DNA of 64,000 bases. Origin: Ampelomyces quisqualis. Its lineage: Eukaryota; Ascomycota; Dothideomycetes; Pleosporales; Phaeosphaeriaceae. A program made the position numbers and the translations under genes. Every line of letters starts with the position of its first letter. Positions within the stretch are counted from its first letter, which is position 1. The stretch covers positions 62,001 through 126,000 of the forward strand of contig JAGTXZ010000009.1 of assembly GCA_018398575.1 (NCBI GenBank). The letters run 5' to 3'. Under the pieces are notes generated by a model. The model was not told where the DNA came from. It saw only the letters and a list, made by a program, of their open reading frames with translations, and did not search any database. This document shows positions 56,007 through 64,000 of the stretch, one piece after another.

Positions 56007-57650
56007 CTAGTACGATCCAAAATCAAATCCGCCCGTGGCCTGGATCGTCACCGTTGCAGTCTGAGTCATCGTCTTGGTGACAATGCCCAGGCCACAAGAC
56101 GTAGAGTTCGATCCAGCGGTTACATAGGTAGTAGGCGTGACGGTAATGTAGACAGGTGCTTTGCAGTCGTCATCATCTGAACCAGCCACTGATGTGGGCT
56201 CAGAAGCGGCGGGAATAGCTTTGTCCTTGGGAGTGGCAGGTGTGGGTTTAGTGTCGTCTTTACCACCAGCAGGGTACTGCTGGGAAGAGGCGGCTGCGAC
56301 AGGAGCAGCGCTGCTATGAGCAGGCTCTTTCTTGTCGTTGCCATAGCCCTTATTGGGTGGGGCGAGGGACAGAAAAGGGAGAGCGTCGATCTTCGCGTCG
56401 TCATTTACGGCCCTGGAGGCATAGACTGCGGCTTGGTATTGAGAAGGAGCCTTCGCAGGTGGTGTGACGGCGGGAGACGAGGGTGCGGAGGACTTGCTTC
56501 CATCAACGACGGCGGAAGACTTGGACTTATCACTACCTGATCCTGAGCCAGAAGGAGTGGTAGCAGCACATCCAGCGCCAGTGACGGGCGTGGCGTCAGC
56601 AGGTCCCGACTGGATAGGATTACATCCAGGCAGATTCTCGACGACAGGCGAACCCTCTCCTTCCTCGGACTCGGAAGTGGAAATTTCACCGCAGGACTTC
56701 CAGCTATCATCGCTGTCCTTGTTGACATTGGCCGATCCGAAGCACTGCTCCATCTCTTCTTGACCACATCCACAACCACAGGTACATCCGCCAGATTGTG
56801 CAGTAGCCTTCTCCAGCACACCCTTCTCCCAGCCATTCAAGAAGTCGGCGTGGAAGCTGTAACCGGTTGGGTCACCGTTTGACAGGACCCAAGGCGAAGT
56901 GTTGGCGGCGTATTGGCCATCGAATATGGATGTGTCGTACCAGAATTCAATGAAAATAGTAGGGAAACGAGCTGCTCGGTGGGTAGTGGGGCAGTTCTCA
57001 ACCCCGACACCACCGAATCCTGAGGGATAAGCCATGTGGTCATTGGGGTTCTTGGGGTCGAGAAGCTTTCCGTTCCAGCATGAAGGAAATGTGACTTCGG
57101 ACGCAAATCCGTACTTACACGACTGGAAGCCCGTGGGAAAGCCATTGGTGAAGATCCTATCACTTCGGCCATCAGGCTGATGACAGCCCCAGCGTACATC
57201 GCCAGGGTTTTCGCCATCAGAACGCTTGTTGGGAAAACCGGCGATCATATTGAACTCCTCCGGAAAGCCAGTGACGTTTGCCCACTTGTCGCCATCGCCG
57301 TACTTGTAGTAGATCTTGGTAGATTTCTCAGGGACACGGTGGAATCCGGTTCCATTGCCGTTCCAGTAGAGTGTTGGGCGCCAATACAAGCTCTTGTCGG
57401 TCTTGATGCGTGCTGTGGTGCACGAGGAGGCCTGCGTGGCTGCGAAGTCGGTCGAGGCGCTGAGGCCATCGCCTCCATCAAATGAGTGCAAATGCGGGCT
57501 CGAGGTACCTGGTTGAAGGGCTGGATCGAGGCGCTGATAGCTCATGGCGGAGCCAGGGCGGTTGAAGAAGCTGAAGTAGTTGCCAGTACAAGTGAAAGCC
57601 GACGTAGTGGTGGCCAAAGCCGCCGTAACGGCGACGAAGTTTGCAAGCAT
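56007..57650 (-). CDS. Secreted DUF1996 protein with Ser/Thr/Pro-rich tail
   Basis: A single exon encodes 547 residues. A signal peptide (MLANFVAVTAALATTTSA) leads into the DUF1996 domain: SYQRLDPALQPGTSSPHLHS, LYWRPTLYWNGNG, NPGDVRWGCHQPDG, FPSCWNGKLLDPKNPNDHMAYP and IFIEFWYDTSIFD. The conserved His, Trp and Cys sites are present; the biochemical role is unknown. A short Cys cluster follows (GGCTCGCGCGQEEMEQCFG, about 293-311). The tail is long, low in complexity and likely O-glycosylated, ending QATGGFDFGSY without a GPI signal. It probably works at the cell surface. Confidence 0.9.
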   Translation of the reverse strand: MLANFVAVTAALATTTSAFTCTGNYFSFFNRPGSAMSYQRLDPALQPGTSSPHLHSFDGGDGLSASTDFAATQASSCTTARIKTDKSLYWRPTLYWNGNGTGFHRVPEKSTKIYYKYGDGDKWANVTGFPEEFNMIAGFPNKRSDGENPGDVRWGCHQPDGRSDRIFTNGFPTGFQSCKYGFASEVTFPSCWNGKLLDPKNPNDHMAYPSGFGGVGVENCPTTHRAARFPTIFIEFWYDTSIFDGQYAANTSPWVLSNGDPTGYSFHADFLNGWEKGVLEKATAQSGGCTCGCGCGQEEMEQCFGSANVNKDSDDSWKSCGEISTSESEEGEGSPVVENLPGCNPIQSGPADATPVTGAGCAATTPSGSGSGSDKSKSSAVVDGSKSSAPSSPAVTPPAKAPSQYQAAVYASRAVNDDAKIDALPFLSLAPPNKGYGNDKKEPAHSSAAPVAAASSQQYPAGGKDDTKPTPATPKDKAIPAASEPTSVAGSDDDDCKAPVYITVTPTTYVTAGSNSTSCGLGIVTKTMTQTATVTIQATGGFDFGSY

Positions 57651-59272
57651 GATGAGTTTGGAGGAGGTTTGAAGATCTCAGATCAATGGATATGAAGTGT
57701 GCAGTGAAGGTAAATGAAAGTAACTGAGTCTCAGACTCTATGTCAAAGGAGCGTATGTACGGAAACCTGGAAGAATGAAGGTATCCCTGTACCGAAGCGG
57801 AGAAAACTTGCCTTTCATGAGAGCCAATGTCCGCCATATATGTCGGGCGCTACAGCGGTCACAGAATTGCATGCAGTCCTTGGGCTTGACCCAAGCCGCG
57901 CCCCGCAGGACGCATCATTAATTAAACAGGGTAAGCACAGTCTGTATAGTTTCCTAGACCGACTAGCTGCAGTTCACGGGGGCGGGGCCCGAGCCTGGGC
58001 AAGCCACGCGCTGGCACTTTGGAGAGTGGGGTTGGACTCTGCGGAGTAGTCAGGGGTTTGCTGAAAGCTCATAGTCGATGTCCCTTGGGTTTTGCGGCGG
58101 ATTGTCGCTTGTGGCTCATCGCCACGAGAACGCTGTAACACACCGTCGATGGCCAGCACGCATCCAAACGATCCAGGCGCTGAATCATTATTTGTTTTTT
58201 GTAGTATCTGATGTGTGGTGAGTTATCGAATTCTGTGCGGGTAGCTGGCGCTGGCCCGGGGCGCTAAAAGATGCGATCGTTGCACGCGACCCCCTGAGAT
58301 TGGAAGTTCAGATCATCAGTCTTCTGAAGCTCCGAGATATACAGGTGACGGTCGAAGAAGGGTCAGCATTTTATACTGGTTGCGAAGGATGTGCCACTGG
58401 CCGCCGCGTGAGGCGTTGACCGTCACAACCTGCCAGCTGGAAGCAAAGCCTTATTCGGCAAATGTTACTCCGTACATTCGACTGCGATGGGTCCCCTCCC
58501 TGGCCGGGCACACATGGTAGATACAGCAGCCGTGAGAGTTTTCTTTTTCAGTTCACTGCAGGCATAACACGATGCAGTGTGTCGGGAACCTCATCAGAGT
58601 TAGTTCCGCACGGTGTCGCTCGACCAGTGATGTCGATATACGGAGTAGATTCATTCTCTTGCGAAGTCTACAGCATTTCAGAGTGCTGCTCTCAGCCCTG
58701 ACAAAGGCATGGGAGTAGCTACGTCACAAGCGCCAAGTGTTGGCCGCTGCAGCACCACGTGCCAATGGACTACACTACTATGTACGCGAGTATTATCTTG
58801 GGAACACATTCGCCCGGTGAGAGGTGTCACCGTTTGCAGCAGCGAAGTAGAAGGAAGTTTGTATCTTGCAAGGTGGTCCTTCGGGGGTTGGAGTCGGAAG
58901 CCGAGGCCATGTCACATGACACAACGGGTTCGCGCGGCTTTTCACATGCTCACATGCAAAGCATGGCCTTTCACCGTCTGTCACATGCTGCACGCCCAGC
59001 CAACCACAGCACAAGCAAGGGTAATAATGCGATGCGCTTGACACGACTTCAGGCAATCCACGAGCATGGCAGATCACCGTCAACCTCGGAAATCTGTCTT
59101 CTCCGATCAAGTCGCGTCTATTCCCGACCTCATTCCCGCGCCATAGTTCATTGTCTCAGCTGGTTGCCTTTCATGACACAACTCAGCGCAGACGCAAACA
59201 CACTCAAAGATCGAACCTAAGCCTGGTTGAGCTCTGGGGAAAGCATCTCGCAAGCACGCGAGCTCCGCCATC
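57651..59272. other. Divergent intergenic region
   Basis: About 1.6 kb holding promoters of the DUF1996 and hydrolase genes. Frames are short and without family likeness. No repeats stand out. Confidence 0.4.
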
Positions 59273-61653
59273 ATGATAGACCATGTGATGGGCCGTCCGT
59301 CGGTCCAGTTCCGTAAGATACAAGTGCTAGCTGTCGTTTCATTCTGGTCCCTCTACCTCTATAGGTAAGCATTTGAAAGACCATGCATGCTAAAATAACA
59401 CGGTGCTAAATTAATTGCAGAGGCGACCGCCATGGCCCACCGATCCTCCGCCGCATATCCACCCTCCTCTCCAAGAAGCTCACCGTCTGGCAGACGGTCT
59501 TGACCACCCTCATCTACCTCTACGTTGCCCGCAATTTTGGAAAGCTTCTGAATCTCGAGTGTCCGGAACCGCTCGCGAACCTCTATTCTCAATCCTACTT
59601 CCGCGCTACATGGGTTACAACGGCGCTGGACGCTGGCTTCTGGTCTGCTATGCGGATCAAGAGCAAGGGCGTGAGGAATTTCCTTAGCATAGTCTTCAGC
59701 ATGTACTATATGATCTGTGCAGAGCAAGCCGACGAGAAAGTCAGGAAGATCAGGGCGACCCTCACAGTGGATCACCTGCGCGTGGCATGGAACAAGGGCA
59801 CAACACCATACTTGGGCGCATTGACCAATCTCATGCGCCCAAGGCTGATGTGGTACATGCCCCGCAAGATCAGGATACCCAGGCCGAGAGAGAGCTCATA
59901 TACAGAGCCCGTGATTGGATGGCTCTATTTTAATGGGCCGCTGAGTGCACTGAAGAAGCACGACAAGGTCGTCTTAGACATCCCAGGAGGGGGCTTTGTT
60001 GCCATGGATCCGAGGAACCACGACGACAAACTCATGGGCTGGGCGGGGAAGAGCGGATTACCGGTTCTCAGTCTCGACTACAGGAAGGCCCCGGAGTTCC
60101 CTTACCCGTATGCGTTGAACGAGTGTTATGATGTATATCACACCATAGTTGCGTCGAGAGGAAGATGCATGGGCCTTTCGGGAGACGAAGAACCCAAGAT
60201 CGTTGTTTCTGGAGACTCAGCAGGTGGCAACCTCGCTGTGGCCATGGTACTCATGATCATGCAAAGTGGTTCTACGGCAACTAGAAGGTGGCAAGGGGAG
60301 TATGCCATACCGCCTCCAGTTGGCGTAGTACTCATTTATCCCGCGCTCGACATGAATATCGGCAACTGGATGACTGACGAGCAAATGGCGCTTATTCGCG
60401 ACCGCAAAGTGAGAAAGACCAATCGACCCATCCTCCGGCACAAGAGCGACGACTACCGACATCTTGCTCCAAATACCCCTGTGGTCTCGGACAACTCTGA
60501 CAGCGAAGAAGAGGGAGCCAACAAGGCTGCGCACACGTCGAATCGAACCCAAGCGACAAGCGAGCGCGTTCTTACTGCTCCGCAAACCATGATCAAGCTC
60601 TCCGCAGCCCACACAGGAAATGACAGCATCTCTGTCCCTCCTAGTAACACCAAAATTGCAAGCAATGGACACATCCCACAAATGCCGGATCAGATCACCG
60701 CACCCAAGGATGTTATGCCACCGACTCTGCATCTCACGCAGCCTCCAACGCCAGGGACGCAGTTACCAGCACCTCCAGCGACTGCCATCAAGACTCGCCT
60801 AGCGACATCGAGCATGATATCATACTTCAACGATCGCATCTTAACCCCAGAGATGATGCGAGCCATGATAATCCTATATATTGGACCGCATCATCGTCCA
60901 GACTTTAGCACCGACTTTCTTCTCTCGCCGCTTTTGGCTCCGGAGAGCCTGTTAGCCAAGTTCCCGCGGACATGGATGTTGACTGGTGAACGCGACCCAC
61001 TCGTCGACGATACTGTCATATTTGCAGGAAGACTGAGACAGGCGAAGCGTGCCGAGTGGGTGACAGCAAGAGAATTGGGACTAGATTGGGCTAGAAGAGA
61101 GTTCAGAGAAGAAGATTGGGTGAACGTCGATCTGATACCTGGCATCTCTCATGGCTTCTTGCAATTTGTCTCCGTCTTTCCAGAGGGTTGGAAATACATC
61201 TTCAGATGTGCCAAATGGATGCAAGAAGCTTTCGAAGAGCGACAAAAGAGAGATGCCTTTGATGATTTCATGACGCCATTAGGCACTCCGTACCACAATC
61301 GACGGTTCTCAGACTATTTCGGTTCTCGCACGACTGTCGGGCTTGCAGAAGCGGTACATGGGCTCTCATCACCGCAAAGAGCTCGTCACCATCAACGCAC
61401 TGGCACGGCGTCTTCGGCTGAGGAAGACCGACCGCTTGAGATGACTGTGCTTTCAAAAGGCAAGGCAAAGAGTCCCCCAAAGGGTGCCAACGCAGATGAG
61501 AAATATACTGCAGTCCAGAGAGGCAGAGGAAAGGTGAGAAGGAGCGACAGAGGCAGAAGGAAGAGTCTCGTCAGTCTGGCTAGCGAGGATGACCTGTTAG
61601 GACGGAGGATGAAAGGTCTTACCGGGGGTCTTGGCGGTGATGGAGTCGTGTGA
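59273..61653 (+). CDS. HSL-type alpha/beta hydrolase, large fungal form
   Basis: Exons 59273-59364 and 59421-61653 give 774 residues. The N-terminus has one or two hydrophobic segments (VLAVVSFWSLYLY; VWQTVLTTLIYLYV), so it is probably membrane bound. The catalytic domain has IPGGGF (218-223) in the oxyanion position, LDYRKAPEFPYP, the nucleophile Ser297 in GDSAGGN, Asp556 in GERDPLVDD and His608 in ISHGF. The family cleaves esters of lipids or xenobiotics. A disordered insert of about 120 residues sits between nucleophile and acid. The C-terminal 120 residues are basic and disordered. The normal HGGG is PGGG here. Confidence 0.88.
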
Positions 61654-62878
61654 CGTAGTACGTGTTTGCTTCACTTCACCGCTTCTCGTCGGAAGACATT
61701 CGACATCTGTACATCGCACATAAGACATGAGGAATGCACACATGTTCCTGGCATCGTGATCAATTCCGAGGCGGTTGCCACGGGAGCTAGGCGCTTGAGG
61801 CTGAAACAACGCACAACTGCGGCGTGAGTGCATAGCGCCATCGCAAATGCCATATGTCAACTGGCTATACCGCTTTGATCTGAATTGCATGGTACCCAAC
61901 AGCATGGCGCGCGGGTCCGGGCAATGCAATCAGCAGCCCAGCATGTACGCATCGAAACAGGTTAGCGCGATCGTCTCGGTACTCCCTTGCCGACGCAGCT
62001 ATCCCCACGTTACCATCCCATCTCCCACTTCCTCCACTCCAACCGCATGTCATCTACTGTCTGAGCTACCGGTTTAACTGGCTGCTGCCAGTCGCAAATG
62101 AGCGATGAAGCGGGGCGTTGTTGTGATGACGAAGTCAGCCCTGTTTGCGCGACGTTGGTAGTGGACCATCGTCGTGGTAACACACTTATATCCCTTGAAA
62201 CTCCTTCTTTCACAAGAGAGACCTTTGCGAGAAATTCATGAAGGAGAGCCAAAGACAGGGAGGGTGGCAGCAAGGGTGAGATTGAAAAGCGCCCTGTGCT
62301 ACAAGGAACTTGCGTTCCAGGCACTTGCTTTTTGCGGAACGGGAGACTCATTCAAAGTCTCTGGGAAGTGGAAGGGGTCTCGTCTCCCCGTCTTTCTCCG
62401 TCTTTCATATTCTTCTCTTATCTTTTGCTCTCCTCGAAAAAAGCTGTTCCTTCCGCCAACTTGCGCGTACGATAGTCCTTGTCGCTACTACTCCGTACAT
62501 GCCGATCTGATATCGACCCGTTTTGAAGATACGACCAACGGCATTGCATTCGGACCGACTTTGCAACGCAGTGTTGGTATGATCTGACGCGACTCGACGC
62601 ACTTGCGCGGAGAAAGAGGAGGTCGTGGAAGTGACTTGTTGAGTAGTAGTATTGCACTATACTACGTTGTTTCGCAAGCCCGACTGACGACCGTCGTCTG
62701 CGAATCTCACACCCCATTGCTGGTCCCACCAACCAAAAGGCGCATCAAATACGAATACCGAGTCACGTATCTAAGTCGAATTTCGCAATTGCTCATATCG
62801 AGTCCAACGTGATTGACATCCCAGTCACGTTGAAACAAGAGAGGTGTCACAAGACACTGCGAAGTTCATTCTCCGACC
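61654..62878. other. Intergenic region
   Basis: About 1.2 kb with overlapping short frames on both strands and no recognisable protein or repeat. Confidence 0.4.
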
Positions 62879-63085
62879 ATGTGCTACATCGTCTATACAA
62901 TCCACTCATGTAACCACTGGATACCGCAGCCGCAAAGCAACAATGGCCCGATATTGCGTATATGCGACGAAGCCGAGAAACTACGCCTAGGTCACCCGTG
63001 TCCGGAGACACAACGAGAACACAAGGTCGTGAATCGTAGTCAAGGCATGTGCAATGGCTGTATGTGGAAGAAAGTGTTTAAATGA
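62879..63085 (+). CDS. Small Cys-rich protein, possible zinc binder
   Basis: A 68-residue frame starts MCYIVYTIHSCNHW and continues to CDEAEKLRLGHPC and MCNGCMWKK. The Cys/His spacing (MC..Y, CxH, C, C, CxxC) recalls small fungal proteins of unknown role that probably bind zinc. There is no signal peptide. A related copy starts at 63796, about 700 bp on. The paralogy supports this being a real gene. Confidence 0.55.
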   Translation: MCYIVYTIHSCNHWIPQPQSNNGPILRICDEAEKLRLGHPCPETQREHKVVNRSQGMCNGCMWKKVFK

Positions 63086-63795
63086 GTAGAACATTCAGCG
63101 TCGAACAGGTGGAAATTTATGAGAAAATAAGAGGAGGAAATTGAAACACAAGAGCAAGGATTGTAAATCCGGCAGCCCGTAGAGCTTTCAGCGCACGAGA
63201 GTCAAGACGGCGTAACGCAGATCAATACCGCAAAATACATCAATAGAACATCGAAGGCGCGCACGGTCGTACCCAGATACGAATGGACATGGACACGACC
63301 GCCACAGGACCAATATATCTTTTCACGGCCGCTCGAACTAGACTTTCCCCAAACAGAAGCGACGTAATACGCGGGCGTTACGCTTTTACACCACGCAGTG
63401 CAACTAACTAATCCACACGCAAAATACGAGGCTCGGGATACATTTGGAACTATGGCGTTTGGGAAAGACATATGGCATATACCCCTTCATTCATCTTACT
63501 TCCTTCCAGGCGGAGCAACTCCGTTGGTATCATAGTATATCTACTGCAATAATTTGGTACCTATTACGCGCTATCAAGCTCAATCAAATCACAGAAAAGT
63601 CGATCATGCATTGAAGAGCCTCTCCGCGCTCATGTACCTGGACAAAGGCGAGATTGTGACTCCGCAGACCAAACTCCACCACTAGCTATCGAGCAAACAC
63701 CAAACCAACTCATACTTTCCAACAGATAAAAAATAACTCGTCTCAATGATCTCTAGTTGAACTACAACGCAACCTAGCACAGCCGCCAGACTACG
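63086..63795. other. Intergenic region between the two Cys-rich paralogs
   Basis: No gene is called. A minus-strand frame, 63471-63202, opens with ATG but has no recognisable features. Confidence 0.4.
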
Positions 63796-64000
63796 ATGTG
63801 TCACGCACTCTACTCCCCCTCCCTCAGCTGCAAGCACAGATCTTCCGATCCAGGTCCCAATCTCCAGCTATGCGAAGATGCGTAACGACGCGGCGACCAT
63901 TGCCTGATGATGGGTGAAGAGCAAAAGTTTGTGATCGACGGTGACTGTCCAGCGTGTTGTTGGGCAGATGATGAAAACCCCAAGGAAAGCGAATGGGAGA
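63796..64000 (+). pseudogene. Paralog of the small Cys-rich protein, in-frame stop, cut by right edge
   Basis: Opening MCHALYSPSLSCKH, it lines up with the gene at 62879: Cys2, Tyr, CxH, the LCEDA / ICDEA step, a Gly-x-x-Cys and a CxxC (GDCPACC). A TAA at 63883-63885 interrupts the frame after 29 residues, and the homologous sequence then continues in the same frame to the window edge. An intron removing the stop (donor at 63881) leads to other stops, so a pseudogene, or a sequencing error, is the simplest reading. Confidence 0.55.

Overview
This is chromosomal DNA from a filamentous ascomycete (Pezizomycotina), most likely a dothideomycete. The evidence is short introns (about 45-170 nt, GT..CTRAC..AG) in many genes, and a gene set typical of filamentous fungi: a NIMA kinase, a Chs4/Skt5-like chitin synthase activator with a CAAX box, a Dal5-type transporter, an NRPS-like reductase and a decayed HET-domain gene. 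The class assignment is inference; nothing here fixes the species. No rRNA, tRNA or CRISPR was recognised.

1-23 kb is mostly housekeeping: ureG (cut by the left edge), a fungal Cys-rich protein, a two-helix membrane protein, a metallophosphoesterase, an SREBP-like bHLH factor, a Cys-rich single-pass membrane protein whose stop codon lies in a 34-bp minisatellite, a dienelactone hydrolase, an ankyrin/BTB protein, the nimA kinase, exosome subunit rrp43, an AIF-like oxidoreductase and NAC-beta (egd1). The egd1 gene can only be read with the conserved protein sequence if it contains a one-nucleotide exon.

23-33 kb is gene-poor. It holds a degenerate array of about 11 units spaced about 169 bp apart (24.4-26.2 kb), a YeeE/YedE thiosulfate-type transporter, a decayed HET-domain gene and a TupA-like oxyanion-binding protein.

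33-43 kb is housekeeping again: chs4/skt5, cbp4, rad1/XPF, eIF1A and a conserved fungal protein.

43-55 kb is accessory. An ankyrin protein and an atypical SDR lie beside a divergent pair: an NRPS-like adenylation-thiolation-reductase enzyme and an MFS transporter sharing a 640-bp promoter. This pair may be a minimal secondary-metabolite locus. A broken O-methyltransferase and a 169-bp MITE with long terminal inverted repeats and a TA target duplication follow it.

56-64 kb holds a secreted DUF1996 protein, a large HSL-type alpha/beta hydrolase, a 68-residue Cys-rich protein, and at the right edge a paralog of it with an in-frame stop.

Exon coordinates come from reading splice signals and protein continuity by eye. 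They are predictions without transcript support.
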